From Pedobacter mucosus (GTDB lineage Bacteria > Bacteroidota > Bacteroidia > Sphingobacteriales > Sphingobacteriaceae): 64,000 bases of DNA. A model generated the notes under the pieces. The model did not search any database and was not told the origin of the DNA. It saw only the letters and a program-made list of their open reading frames with translations. Position numbers and translations under genes: made by a program. Below, one piece after another: positions 25,474 to 34,799 of this stretch. How positions within the stretch are numbered: the first letter of the stretch is position 1; the number at the start of each line of letters is the position of its first letter. The DNA is taken from assembly GCF_022200785.1 (NCBI RefSeq), contig NZ_CP087585.1, positions 1,674,001-1,738,000 on the forward strand, read 5' to 3'.

Positions 25474-26856
25474 ATGCTTTCAAAAATATACGAAAAATAT
25501 AAACCCTATTATAAAGAAAATTTACATCTTGCTTTGCCAATTGTTGGTTCGCAAATCGGCCATACATTAGTGCAAATGGCCGATAGTGTAATTGTTGGTC
25601 ACTTTACAGATACTACTCAGCTCGCAGCAGTTTCGTTGGTTAACAGCATATTCATTTTAATTTTAGTTATTGGCTTAGGCATATCATATGGCCTTACACC
25701 TTTGATTGCACAAGAAAATGGTCGAGGTAATTTTGTGGAATGTGGCAAACTCCTATCCAATAGTTTAATTATAAATATATTAATCGGCATAGTTCTGTAT
25801 GCATCTGTAAATTTTGGTGTTTTTTTAGTTATTGATCATCTAGATCAAACGCCAGCAGTTGTAAAATATGCTAAACCATACCTTGGTTTGCTTTCGATAT
25901 CAATTATCCCGCTATTAATTTTTCAAACATTTAAACAATTTGCTGAAGGTTTGGGATTTACTAAACAAGCAATGTATATTTCGTTATGGGGCAATGTGAT
26001 CAACATTATATTAGGGATTGTTTTCGTGAAAGGTATGTTCGGCATTGTTGCTATGGGCGTAAGTGGAGTTGGCTGGAGCACATTAATTGACAGGGTATTG
26101 ATGGCAATTGTTATGGCTGTTTATGTGCTACGTTCTCAAAATTTTAAAAAATATTTAACAAATTTTAAAGCCTCATTAATCGATAAGATAAGAGCAAGAA
26201 AAATAATAAAAATTGGTGCACCTGTTGCCATGCAATATTCTTTTGAAATCAGCGCATTTAGCGGCGCAGCAATTTTAATCGGTACAATTGGAGCTGTTGA
26301 GCAAGCAGCTCATCAAATTGCTATTAGTTTGGCGGCGATGACTTATATGATTGCTAGCGGAGTTGCATCTGCAGCAACTATAAAAACAGGTAACAACTAT
26401 GGTAAAAATAACTTTGATGATCTCCGCAAATCAGCTATTGCTAGTTATCATGTTATTTTGTTGTTCATGTCATGCACTGCAATATTATTTGTTTTGGCAA
26501 ATAACATTATGCCTTTCCTTTACACAGATGATTTAAAAGTAGTTCCCATTGCAGCCCAGCTTTTAATTATTGCAGGTTTTTTTCAATTATTTGATGGTAC
26601 GCAAGTGGTTGGTTTAGGGATTCTACGCGGTTTAGGTGATGTTAATATCCCCACATTTATTACCTTTTTAGCTTACTGGGTGGTTGGCATTCCAGTTGGA
26701 TATTTTTTAGGATTCCATTTTGGTTTCGGTGTAAATGGAATTTGGTATGGATTAACATTTGGATTATTAACAGCTTCTATCCTATTGTTTTTTAGATTTC
26801 AGAATAAAACAAAAGCGCTAAATATAAAATTAAAACCTATTTACCACCCACATTAA
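25474..26856 (+). CDS. MATE family efflux transporter
   Basis: 460 residues with 12 predicted membrane helices. The N-terminal block LHLALPIVGSQIGHTLVQMADSVIVGHF is typical of NorM/DinF-type MATE exporters, which use Na+ or H+ gradients to expel cationic compounds. The repeat-unit equivalent in the C-terminal half begins near IKIGAPVAMQYSFE. The 3' end overlaps the convergent lipoprotein gene by 20 bp. Confidence 0.9.
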   Translation: MLSKIYEKYKPYYKENLHLALPIVGSQIGHTLVQMADSVIVGHFTDTTQLAAVSLVNSIFILILVIGLGISYGLTPLIAQENGRGNFVECGKLLSNSLIINILIGIVLYASVNFGVFLVIDHLDQTPAVVKYAKPYLGLLSISIIPLLIFQTFKQFAEGLGFTKQAMYISLWGNVINIILGIVFVKGMFGIVAMGVSGVGWSTLIDRVLMAIVMAVYVLRSQNFKKYLTNFKASLIDKIRARKIIKIGAPVAMQYSFEISAFSGAAILIGTIGAVEQAAHQIAISLAAMTYMIASGVASAATIKTGNNYGKNNFDDLRKSAIASYHVILLFMSCTAILFVLANNIMPFLYTDDLKVVPIAAQLLIIAGFFQLFDGTQVVGLGILRGLGDVNIPTFITFLAYWVVGIPVGYFLGFHFGFGVNGIWYGLTFGLLTASILLFFRFQNKTKALNIKLKPIYHPH

Positions 26857-27571
26857 CCACTACACCAATCGTAAATATAGAATTACCTGCAGACATATAT
26901 TTCCTGCTCTTCAATCCGATGTTACTGCTTGTTGTATATTGAAGTTGAATTATTTTACTTAATGCCATTCGTGTAAAGAAAATCGGCTCGAAAAAAATAT
27001 TATCTTCTTTTGGCTGCACTACACCATTTAAAAAGAAACGATCCATTTTTACATGACTTATCCTTAAGGCTGTACCATAATTAATCGGAAAGTTCGTGCC
27101 AAAAAGTTTTAAATTATCTTTCTTTTTAGAACTATAATTTACCTGAACAAATGATTTTCTATAATCAACCTCCTGAACTTCATTTTTAATGAGTACTTCA
27201 TCTTTAAAATCTCTGAAGGTAATATCGCTCCAACCTTTACCAACCCCGCCGTATATTTCGATTATTCTATTATTATCGGGGCCAAATGTGTTAAAATATC
27301 CCCCGCCAATTTCAATTAATTTATGACCAAAATCTTTTGTCCTTTTTTCACTATTCATTGTTGACCCACTAAAAAGAACACCAATATGATCAGAAACTGC
27401 GTACGCACCATTAATACTGGTGTTACCTTTGAGTGAGATATGTCCGCCACCACTAAACTCTCCCTGCTTGCTTAACATTGGTGTATTAGGCACATTAGGC
27501 ATATAAACTGAAGAACATCCGGTAACTAAGAGCGCCAGGAAGGAAATTATTAAAGGGAAAATTTTATTCAT
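26837..27571 (-). CDS. Lipoprotein, probably outer-membrane beta-barrel-like
   Basis: 244 residues. Signal peptide II with lipobox VTGC (Cys19). The mature part is rich in alternating polar/hydrophobic strands and glycines (GGHISLKGNTSINGAYAV; FTIGVVVNVGGK at the C-terminus), suggesting a beta structure, possibly a small barrel. No family recognised. It overlaps the end of the MATE gene by 20 bp, tail to tail. Confidence 0.65.
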   Translation of the reverse strand: MNKIFPLIISFLALLVTGCSSVYMPNVPNTPMLSKQGEFSGGGHISLKGNTSINGAYAVSDHIGVLFSGSTMNSEKRTKDFGHKLIEIGGGYFNTFGPDNNRIIEIYGGVGKGWSDITFRDFKDEVLIKNEVQEVDYRKSFVQVNYSSKKKDNLKLFGTNFPINYGTALRISHVKMDRFFLNGVVQPKEDNIFFEPIFFTRMALSKIIQLQYTTSSNIGLKSRKYMSAGNSIFTIGVVVNVGGK

Positions 27572-27609
27572 AGATGATTTATAAACTCAAATTAGTTTCA
27601 AAAATTGTG

Positions 27610-28293
27610 CTAGTATTTCATTTTCATCAGATCCATCATTCTTTTAAATTCATTGTGCAACTCTGCCTTCAAATGGATTTTTAGGGATGTTTGCGGATGT
27701 ATGAAACTCAGCTCGGATGCATGCAGAAGCATTGTTGTCATATTCCATTGTTCTAAAAAAAATTTATTTTGCTTATTACAGCCATGCGTTCTATCACCAA
27801 TAATTGGATGTAAAATGTGGCTGAAATGTTTTCTTAATTGATGCATTCTGCCTGTTTTTGGAGTGGCCTCAATTAATGAATATCTAGAGGTTGAGTGTTT
27901 GCCAAAGGCAACATTTAATTCCGCTTTATCAAGTGTCTTAAATGAAGTAAAGGCATCTTGTATGGTTCCATTTTCCTTAGCCAAAGGATAATTAATATCC
28001 ATTATATCTGGTGTATATCCTCGTAAAATTGATAGGTATTTTTTTTCAGTTTCACCATTCATAAACTGCTGTTGCATAGCAATTTCAGTCAATTTATCAA
28101 AAGCGAAAAGTAATATACCACTGGTCTTTCTATCTATACGATGAACAGGGCTTACTTTTTTGCCAACCTGATCTCGAAGCATTTGTAGGGCAAACTCATT
28201 GGCATCCCTTGCTATAGGTGATTGATGAACCAATAATCCATGAGGTTTATTAATTGCAATCAAATGCTCATCCTGATAAATTATCTCCAACAT
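27610..28293 (-). CDS. truC: tRNA pseudouridine synthase TruC-like (RluA family)
   Basis: 227 residues. The RluA-type catalytic motif HRIDRKTSG carries D54. The N-terminus LEIIYQDEHLIAINKPHGLLVH and the block YSLIEATPKTGRMHQLRKH, with HPIIGDRTHG, closely follow E. coli TruC, which makes pseudouridine 65 in tRNA. There is no S4 domain, as expected for TruC. A related specificity within RluA cannot be excluded. Confidence 0.88.
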   Translation of the reverse strand: MLEIIYQDEHLIAINKPHGLLVHQSPIARDANEFALQMLRDQVGKKVSPVHRIDRKTSGILLFAFDKLTEIAMQQQFMNGETEKKYLSILRGYTPDIMDINYPLAKENGTIQDAFTSFKTLDKAELNVAFGKHSTSRYSLIEATPKTGRMHQLRKHFSHILHPIIGDRTHGCNKQNKFFLEQWNMTTMLLHASELSFIHPQTSLKIHLKAELHNEFKRMMDLMKMKY

Positions 28294-28418
28294 GCGGCGA
28301 AGATAAGAATATTGCTAATTTTTATTAAGCTAGATCTATTTTTATCTGATACAAAAGGTATGAATGATTGTTTGCGCATCCTGTTGTAATTAAAATAGAA
28401 CGCTCAATATTAAATGAA

Positions 28419-29321
28419 TTAGCTAAACATATCAAAAGCTAATCGAAAAGTATTACAATGGGCATCAACAATATCTTTTATATCTGTAGAATAGCCCCCG
28501 CCCATACTAACCTGCACAGGAATATTTCTAAGCTTACAAGCTTCTAAAACCATTTTATCTCGCTCTTTGCAACCGGTTTTGCTTAAAGCTAACTTACCAA
28601 GTTTATCAGTTGAAAGTACATCAACACCAGCCAAATAAAAAACAAAATCGGGCTTTGATTGATCGAATGCGTTTTTCAAATTCATTGCTAAAACTGAAAG
28701 GTATTCATCATCCGTAATACCATCATCTAAAGGAATATCCAAATCTGATTCTTCTTTTCTAAAAGGAAAGTTTTTATCACCATGCATTGAAAACGTATAA
28801 ACATTAGGTTCCTTATTAAAAATTTCTGCTGTACCATTACCTTGGTGAACATCTAAATCAATAATTAAGATACGACTTACTATCTTATTATTTAGTAGAT
28901 AATTAGCTGTAATAGCTTGATCATTTAGTAAGCAAAATCCCTCGCCCCAATTACTCCCAGAGTGGTGTGTTCCACCGGCGACATTAAAAGCAATACCATT
29001 CGTTATCGCAAATTTTGCTCCATCTATTGTACCTTGTGTTATGCGCAATTCTCGCTCGATTAGTTGAGCATTTAACGGAAATCCTATTCGTCTTTGCTCT
29101 TTAGCTGTAAGTGTTAAATTTTTTAATTGTTCCCAATAGGGTTTTTGATGAGTAAGTAAAATTATGGCTTCTTCAACAGGATCAGGACTAAAAATATTTT
29201 GGTTTTCGATTGTTCCTTCATGTAGCAATTGTCCAGGAATAAGCTCATATTTTAGCATAGGAAACCGATGTCCTTCTGGCAAAGGATGTGCATATATTGG
29301 ATGCCATGCGATTTTTATCAT
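28419..29321 (-). CDS. Histone deacetylase family protein (AcuC/acetylpolyamine amidohydrolase-like)
   Basis: 300 residues. The zinc hydrolase centre is complete: H119-H120 in GGTHHSG, D155, D157 and H159 in DLDVHQGNG, D234 in AGVDVL, and the late Tyr in MGGGYS. Bacterial members deacetylate acetyl-CoA synthetase, polyamines or other small molecules. The start overlaps the bestrophin stop by one base, so it is translationally coupled and last in a kynU-bestrophin-HDAC unit. Natural substrate unknown. Confidence 0.9.
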   Translation of the reverse strand: MIKIAWHPIYAHPLPEGHRFPMLKYELIPGQLLHEGTIENQNIFSPDPVEEAIILLTHQKPYWEQLKNLTLTAKEQRRIGFPLNAQLIERELRITQGTIDGAKFAITNGIAFNVAGGTHHSGSNWGEGFCLLNDQAITANYLLNNKIVSRILIIDLDVHQGNGTAEIFNKEPNVYTFSMHGDKNFPFRKEESDLDIPLDDGITDDEYLSVLAMNLKNAFDQSKPDFVFYLAGVDVLSTDKLGKLALSKTGCKERDKMVLEACKLRNIPVQVSMGGGYSTDIKDIVDAHCNTFRLAFDMFS

Positions 29322-30181
29322 TAATTTAAAATCTCTTCAACGTGCTTTTCAATATTCTGACAGATTGTATCCACTGGTAAATCATTTGCATCTTCACCAA
29401 ACGGATTTTCTATCTCCTCGGCAATCAGTTCCAAACTTGCTAATACATAAAGGATAAAGGGAACAATTGGCACAACGAAATAACCTAAGCTAAATACCCA
29501 CCCAATAGGAATGGTTAGGACATAAATAAATATGAATTTCTTTATAAATGCGCTATAAGAAAATGGAATTGGTGTATTTTTAATACGTTCGCAACCACCG
29601 CAAATATCGGTAAACTGATTCATATCGTTTGATAAAACAATAAGCTGTTCTTGCGATATTAAACCTTTAGCTAACAAATCATAAAGTCTTGTAGTCATGC
29701 TGTTTGCAATCTGATTTGGGATATGTTTTCCAGCCTCAACTTCAATTAGAAAACTGTTCTTTCCAAAATACAATTTTTCACGAAGGTGTTCTTTTAAAGC
29801 AAAACAAAATTTAGGAATTCCATATTCGAAAAAACGGATATCTTCATCTGGCAAACGTAAAGCTTTAATTTTCATAGCAAAATTTCTGCTCACATTTGTT
29901 AATGAACCTAGTAGCTTTCTACCATCCCACCATCGATCATACGAAGTATTCGTTCTGAACACAAGCAACATGGAGATTACAAAACCTAATAAACTATGCA
30001 TCATACCAATATTCGTTACATAGTCGCTTTTTGAAAGTTTAAATACATTCAGTTCTAAAAATGCAACAAAGCCGGAAAACACAGCTACACTTATCATTAA
30101 TGGCCATAATTTTCTTATCGTATCTGATTTATGAACATGAAATATAAAGGTAAACCAGTCCTTTGGATTATAATGAATCAT
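29321..30181 (-). CDS. Bestrophin-like ion channel
   Basis: 286 residues, four main hydrophobic segments. The family pattern is visible: an early IRKLWPLMISVAVFSGFVAF helix, then LLGFVISMLLVFRTNTSYDRWWDGRKL and FAMKI, and later EEIENPFGEDANDLP, the acidic region that follows the last helix. Bacterial bestrophins form pentameric channels; some conduct cations, unlike the anion channels of animals. Placed between kynU (8 bp upstream) and the HDAC-like gene (1-base overlap). Confidence 0.9.
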   Translation of the reverse strand: MIHYNPKDWFTFIFHVHKSDTIRKLWPLMISVAVFSGFVAFLELNVFKLSKSDYVTNIGMMHSLLGFVISMLLVFRTNTSYDRWWDGRKLLGSLTNVSRNFAMKIKALRLPDEDIRFFEYGIPKFCFALKEHLREKLYFGKNSFLIEVEAGKHIPNQIANSMTTRLYDLLAKGLISQEQLIVLSNDMNQFTDICGGCERIKNTPIPFSYSAFIKKFIFIYVLTIPIGWVFSLGYFVVPIVPFILYVLASLELIAEEIENPFGEDANDLPVDTICQNIEKHVEEILN

Positions 30182-30188
30182 AAATTAC

Positions 30189-31484
30189 TTAATTTTTGTT
30201 TAATGCTTTTTTACTAATATCTAGTAAAGCCAAGCCAGTTAAATAAATATCCTCGAATGAATTATAGAGTGGAATTGGACTTAAACGAATTACGTTGGGC
30301 TCTCGCCAATCCCCCAAAATATGATTGAGAACTAAATCATCAAAGATTTGTTTTCCGTTCTTGTTTGCAATTATTGAAAGTTGAGCACCTCTGCTTTCAC
30401 TTTCACGAGGCGTTATGATTTTGAATTGCTCCACTTCTAAAATTATATTGATCTGATTTATAATGAATTCTAGATAACCAGTTAAATTAATACTTTTTAA
30501 TCTAAGCTTTTTTAAAAAGCCCGCACTTTCAAATATTTGGAGTGAAGCATGATAAAGTGCCATTGGAATAACTTGTGTGCAGCTAACTTGCCAACCATCT
30601 GCTCCATCGTCAGGAATGAAGCCTTTCTCCATCTTAAATCTTTTTTTCTCTTGATAGCCCCACCAACCCGCGAATCTATTTAAATTATTATTCTCAAAAT
30701 GCTTTTCATGTACAAAAATAGCCCCAATCCCGCCTGGGCCAGCATTTTGATACTTATATGAACACCAACAAGCGAAATCAACGCCCCAATCATGCAACTG
30801 AACAGGTACATTACCTGCAGCATGAGCCAAATCCCAACCTACAATAGCACCAACTTTATGTCCTGCTTTTGTTATGGTTTCCATATCATACCATTGTCCG
30901 GTATAGTAGTTTATTCCACCAAATAAAACCAATGCGATTTCATCACCATTAGCTTCAATTTTAGCAACAATATCTTCAGTACGAAGTGTTTCTTCGCCTT
31001 CTCTCGGGAAAACCTCTATAATGGCATTATTGGGATCAAAACCATGGAACTTAACCTGACTTTCTATTGCATACTGATCAGATGGAAAAGCACCGCCTTC
31101 CATAATAATTTTAAACTTAGTTCCTTTTGGCTGATAAAAGCTTACTAATAAGAGATGAAGATTTATTGTAAGTGTATTCATCGGGCAAACTTCAGTAGGC
31201 AAAGCTCCGACAATTGGAGCCATAAGCCTTTTAAGTTCTTTATGATAAAACATCCATGGCGCATCACCTTCAAACCAACCTTCAACAGCAAAATCAGCCC
31301 AAGAATCCAATTGGCTTTTTATAACTTCACTTGCAACTTTAGGTTGTAACCCTAAAGAATTACCGCACAAGTATATAAATTCTTTGTTATTCTTTTTTGG
31401 GAATAGAAATTGAGATCTGTAAAGACCTAATTCATCTTTTTTATCCTGAGCTTTAGCAAACGCTAAACTATTTTCGAAATCCAT
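30189..31484 (-). CDS. kynU: Kynureninase
   Basis: 431 residues. A PLP enzyme that cleaves kynurenine or 3-hydroxykynurenine to (hydroxy)anthranilate and alanine. Diagnostic blocks are YLCGNSLGLQP near the N-terminus, VGWDLAHAAGNVP with the PLP-contacting Asp, and CWCSYKYQNAGPGG with the Schiff-base Lys. First gene of the kynU-bestrophin-HDAC unit. Other kynurenine-pathway genes (tryptophan dioxygenase, formamidase, monooxygenase) are not in the window. Confidence 0.96.
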   Translation of the reverse strand: MDFENSLAFAKAQDKKDELGLYRSQFLFPKKNNKEFIYLCGNSLGLQPKVASEVIKSQLDSWADFAVEGWFEGDAPWMFYHKELKRLMAPIVGALPTEVCPMNTLTINLHLLLVSFYQPKGTKFKIIMEGGAFPSDQYAIESQVKFHGFDPNNAIIEVFPREGEETLRTEDIVAKIEANGDEIALVLFGGINYYTGQWYDMETITKAGHKVGAIVGWDLAHAAGNVPVQLHDWGVDFACWCSYKYQNAGPGGIGAIFVHEKHFENNNLNRFAGWWGYQEKKRFKMEKGFIPDDGADGWQVSCTQVIPMALYHASLQIFESAGFLKKLRLKSINLTGYLEFIINQINIILEVEQFKIITPRESESRGAQLSIIANKNGKQIFDDLVLNHILGDWREPNVIRLSPIPLYNSFEDIYLTGLALLDISKKALNKN

Positions 31485-31497
31485 TATTCAATATTAC

Positions 31498-31531
31498 AAA
31501 AAAAGCAGGTATTGTTGCCAACCCTGCTTTT
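31498..31531 (-). terminator. Terminator of the PNPOx-like gene
   Basis: On the minus strand AAAAGCAGGGT pairs with ACCTGCTTTT (one bulge) across a short loop and runs into a T tract. It lies between the PNPOx-like gene and kynU, making kynU the start of a new unit. Confidence 0.8.
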
Positions 31532-31548
31532 AATGGAATCAAATTTAT

Positions 31549-32037
31549 TTAAAATTTAATGGTATCATGCTTTCCTAAATCTGGAGTATCACCAGTAACA
31601 ACTGCTTTAAGAATACTAAACAAAACAACTGCTTTTGAAGAAGATGAATCCCAATATTCAGCATGTTCGGGTGTTACTTTGATCAAAATTAAGTTTGGAT
31701 CTTCAACGCCTTTTGGAAACCAAGCTTTAATAAAAATCGACCAATAAGCTTCTTTTCTAATTTGATCATCAACTAGTTCAGCTTTACCATTAACAGATAG
31801 ATAAGTATTTTTCGAAGGATCGCTGTAAGCCAATAGTACGTTATTATCTTTGGAGATTTCTTTCGATTTTAACGAAAATTCATTCGTAAAAAACCAAACA
31901 TTGCCATCATCATCTATTTTAGCAGTTCCCATCGGACGGCTGCCAAATTCATTATCAGTAGAAAATGTAGTAAACATACACGTGCGAACACTTTCTGCCA
32001 TTTCTTTTAATATTGCTATATTTTTCTCGTTTTTCAT
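31549..32037 (-). CDS. Pyridoxamine 5'-phosphate oxidase-like flavin-binding protein (general stress protein 26-like)
   Basis: 162 residues from the ATG at 32037; the reading to 32073 adds twelve residues before the natural helix. The split beta-barrel fold is suggested by RTCMFTTFSTDNEFGSRPM, VWFFTNEFSLKSKEI, NVLLAYSDPSKNTYLSVNG and EYWDSSSSK. Members bind FMN or F420-like cofactors, and many respond to stress. They are not true PdxH enzymes. Substrate unknown. Confidence 0.82.
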   Translation of the reverse strand: MKNEKNIAILKEMAESVRTCMFTTFSTDNEFGSRPMGTAKIDDDGNVWFFTNEFSLKSKEISKDNNVLLAYSDPSKNTYLSVNGKAELVDDQIRKEAYWSIFIKAWFPKGVEDPNLILIKVTPEHAEYWDSSSSKAVVLFSILKAVVTGDTPDLGKHDTIKF

Positions 32038-32130
32038 TTTAAGGATGTTTGAAATAAAAACAGGGATAGACAAAAAATGTTTTAATTTTCAATTTTTGAC
32101 GATAACAGAATAAAATATAAATTGATTTTA

Positions 32131-32733
32131 TTACCTATTAGGCTTACTAACATACTTATTACCCTTTATATAAAACCTTAACGGTAATAAAGCATGTTCT
32201 TGCGCATATGCAATCCCAATACGCGGAGCACAAACAATCTGATCATCGTCAAGTTTCATATTATGATCTTCCAGCCAAATATCATTGCCAACTAAAGACC
32301 TTGAATTAAAAGATTTATTAATTCCCAATGCCTTCGACGCAGATCCCGGACCAGAAGAAATTGCACTCTTACCAACAGGCATATTTCTACGTTGCTCAAT
32401 AATATCTATACCAACTAAAGGCTCAATACCCCTAATTAACACCGCATTAGGATCGCCTTCTTTAGAAGTAACAATGTTAAATAAGTGGTGCATTCCGTAG
32501 CATAAATAAACATAAGCAACTCCACCGTTATTATACATCGTTTCCGTTCGGTTAGTTCTCCTATTCCCATATGCATGCGATGCTTTGTCTTTAATTCCGA
32601 AATAAGCCTCTGTTTCCGTAATAATTCCACTGGTTATTTCTCCATTAATATTAGTGAATAAAACCTTACCTAAAAGGTTTTTAGCAACAAATATCACATC
32701 ATCATTTAAAAAATAATCGAGGGAAATTTTCAT
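32131..32733 (-). CDS. DNA-3-methyladenine glycosylase, AAG/MPG type
   Basis: 200 residues, usual for bacterial AAG. It removes alkylated purines such as 3-methyladenine, and hypoxanthine, in base excision repair. Diagnostic sequences are AKNLLGKVL, ETEAYFGIKDKASHAYGNRRTNRTETMY with the catalytic Glu and the intercalating aromatic region, YVYLCYGMHHLFNIV and AVLIRGIEPL. Downstream of msrC by 12 bp, in one unit: two repair activities for damaged DNA and methionine. Confidence 0.95.
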   Translation of the reverse strand: MKISLDYFLNDDVIFVAKNLLGKVLFTNINGEITSGIITETEAYFGIKDKASHAYGNRRTNRTETMYNNGGVAYVYLCYGMHHLFNIVTSKEGDPNAVLIRGIEPLVGIDIIEQRRNMPVGKSAISSGPGSASKALGINKSFNSRSLVGNDIWLEDHNMKLDDDQIVCAPRIGIAYAQEHALLPLRFYIKGNKYVSKPNR

Positions 32734-32745
32734 AACACAGCTTAT

Positions 32746-33225
32746 CTAATGCTTTAATAAAATAGCCATAATCTGCTTTAAATAAAGCTCATCCGTTTCA
32801 TTAAAATGATCGAGAAATTCGCTGTCAACATCTAAAACACCAATAACAACATTATCCAATATTAATGGAATTACAATTTCAGACTTCGAAGCACTTGCGC
32901 AGGCAATATGCCCAGGAAATTCATCTACATTTGGCACAATAAGCGTTGTAGCTTTTTCCCAGGATGAGCCGCAAACACCTCTTCCTTTTTTAATTCGGGT
33001 ACAGGCAACTGGACCTTGAAACGGACCCAATACCAATTCATCTTCTTTTACTAAATAAAAGCCAACCCAAAACCAACTAAATTGCTCCTTTAAAGCTGCA
33101 GATACATTTGCCATATTTGCAACAAAATCGCTTTCCCCAAATAAAAGCGCTTCAATTTGAGGTATTAAAGATTTATACTGAGCTGCTTTAGATACGCTTT
33201 TATCAATTATTAAGTCTTCTGCCAT
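32746..33225 (-). CDS. msrC: Free methionine-(R)-sulfoxide reductase (GAF domain)
   Basis: 159 residues from the ATG at 33225; the alternative start at 33246 lies in the -7 promoter element. A single GAF domain with the three family cysteines in GPVACTRIKKG, GVCGSSW and HIACASASKSE. It reduces free methionine-R-sulfoxide, not protein-bound residues. First of a two-gene unit with the alkylpurine glycosylase. Confidence 0.93.
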   Translation of the reverse strand: MAEDLIIDKSVSKAAQYKSLIPQIEALLFGESDFVANMANVSAALKEQFSWFWVGFYLVKEDELVLGPFQGPVACTRIKKGRGVCGSSWEKATTLIVPNVDEFPGHIACASASKSEIVIPLILDNVVIGVLDVDSEFLDHFNETDELYLKQIMAILLKH

Positions 33226-33243
33226 GTGGTTTCTATTTGAGCA

Positions 33244-33251
33244 CAAAGTTA
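33244..33251 (-). promoter_or_regulatory. -7 element for msrC
   Basis: TAACTTTG on the minus strand (33251-33244) matches TAnnTTTG and precedes the ATG at 33225 by 18 bases. It rules out the longer start at 33246. The -33 is weak. Confidence 0.45.
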
Positions 33252-33356
33252 ACCATGTAATTTTAAATTTATTCTTCTAAATACTTTATGACTTAATTCT
33301 TGCCATTTAAAACAACTTAGCTTTCCACATTCAGCATTTCAAAATTATAAATTCAT

Positions 33357-33364
33357 TAGTTTTG
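33357..33364 (+). promoter_or_regulatory. -7 element for the CrtA-like gene
   Basis: TAGTTTTG matches the -7 consensus. Transcription would begin near 33371, so the TTG at 33371 is unlikely as a start and the ATG at 33386 is preferred. Confidence 0.45.
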
Positions 33365-33385
33365 ACCTAATTGAAACCTTACAGC

Positions 33386-34078
33386 ATGATTGTAGCTTTA
33401 ACAATAACAAAGTATCGAATCCTTACTATCCCGTTTGCTTTTATAGGAATGGCTATTTTAAGAGTACCATTATGGTTAAATCGGAATTGCAAGTTTTGGA
33501 AATTAATGGGGAGCGGTAAAGATGCGCAAGTTGATGCAAATCCTGATTTTAAACATTGGGCAGTTTTAACTACATGGAATAATAAGGAAGATGCAGATGA
33601 ATTTTATAGAAGCTCCTTTGTAATCACTTGGTTTAGATTTTTCGGAATCGAGGAATTTACTATATTACTAAACCCTTTATCTTCTCATGGATTATGGTCA
33701 GACAGACAGCCTTTTAATGTTGATAAACCAACAAAGAAACCCAATTCAAAAATTGCTGTAATTACGCGGGCAGCAATTAAATTTAATAAACTTAAAGAGT
33801 TTCGTGGAAATATCAAAAGAGCTGCTGTAGCAATGAGAGAAGCTGATGGTTTCATTCTATCTGTCGGCGTTGGTGAGAATCCTTTCTTCGATCAGGCCAC
33901 ATTTTCAGTTTGGCAAGATGCTGAGAGTATGAAAAATTACGCTTACAAGTCTTTTGATCATGCTGACGTAATTAAGCTTACAAGAGAAAGAAAATGGTAC
34001 ACAGAAGAGTTATTTGCCCGTTTCGAAATCATTGAATCTTGGGGAGTATTAAACGGACAATCTTTCGAAAATCTTTAA
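33386..34078 (+). CDS. CrtA-like protein (spheroidene monooxygenase family)
   Basis: 230 residues. The sequence pattern, with FKHWAVLTTWNNKEDADEFYRSS, ITRAAIKFNKL, VGENPFFDQATFSVW and KNYAYKSFDHADVI, fits the spheroidene monooxygenase-like family (dimeric ferredoxin-like halves). In phototrophs CrtA puts a keto group on carotenoids; in Bacteroidota the members stand alone and their role is unproven. No carotenoid gene is nearby. An N-terminal hydrophobic stretch (about 12-27) may contact membranes. Confidence 0.72.
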   Translation: MIVALTITKYRILTIPFAFIGMAILRVPLWLNRNCKFWKLMGSGKDAQVDANPDFKHWAVLTTWNNKEDADEFYRSSFVITWFRFFGIEEFTILLNPLSSHGLWSDRQPFNVDKPTKKPNSKIAVITRAAIKFNKLKEFRGNIKRAAVAMREADGFILSVGVGENPFFDQATFSVWQDAESMKNYAYKSFDHADVIKLTRERKWYTEELFARFEIIESWGVLNGQSFENL

Positions 34079-34151
34079 CTGATAAGCTGAATCATTTCTA
34101 GCTCAAATAAAGCATAAAATTTATTTCGTTTACAATAATTAAAACATAAAC

Positions 34152-34403
34152 ATGAGAGTTATAGCAGAACTTCCCCATCCAGAATGCAAAATTACCATCT
34201 TTTCGATGAACCAAAAATACATCGTTAAATTTGAACAGGGCACTTTTGAACAAAGTTATAAGTTAGCGGAAATGGATTTGAGTGGAGGTGGGGTAAACGA
34301 TGTATTTGAAATAATTGATGAAGAATTCATTCAAACAGTGATTTCAAGATTTAAGGCGATGAGATCTGATTTTACAGCTGCGTATAATAGACATCAATTT
34401 TAA
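34152..34403 (+). CDS. Conserved small protein of unknown function
   Basis: 83 residues, complete ATG-to-stop frame with typical codon use. The sequence is mixed: MRVIAELPHPECKITIFSMNQ and KYIVKFEQGTFEQSYKLAE suggest beta strands, followed by an acidic helix. No motif recognised. It stands alone after the CrtA-like gene, 73 bp downstream, and could share its transcript. Confidence 0.6.
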   Translation: MRVIAELPHPECKITIFSMNQKYIVKFEQGTFEQSYKLAEMDLSGGGVNDVFEIIDEEFIQTVISRFKAMRSDFTAAYNRHQF

Positions 34404-34700
34404 TTTAAATGTCCTAAATGCTTGATTAACAGTTATAAATATACTCTAACAAAATTTAATTTTGACTTTCTACACTATAATGACAGTAATATATTAGGTT
34501 AAATAATTTTTTTATTGATATTATACTATCTAAGTAACTGAAAGTCAATAATTAATGAACTTTAACAAAGTATTATTTGGATGTTTAAAGTAGCCAAATA
34601 TATAGGAGGTTTGTTAATGTAATTGAGTTATAGTGGAATTTTGAGGATGTGACTGTTTTGAGTTTGTAACAATGCTTTACGAGATAGCATAAACGCAAAG

Positions 34701-34726
34701 CACCTGAATATTTAAATATTCAGGTG
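34701..34726. repeat. Perfect 26-bp palindrome in a gene-free region
   Basis: CACCTGAATATTT pairs with its exact complement AAATATTCAGGTG. Outer arms CAATGCT (34670-34676) and AGCATTG (34733-34739) are also complementary. The U tract is short on both strands, so it is a weak terminator at best. The spacer 34404-34799 (about 400 bp) contains no supported gene. Confidence 0.65.
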
Positions 34727-34799
34727 TTTCATAGCATTGGGAAAAAAATTTATTTAAATGGAAAGTTAGTATTTAAGTTCTATGCTGCCCCAGGTATCC

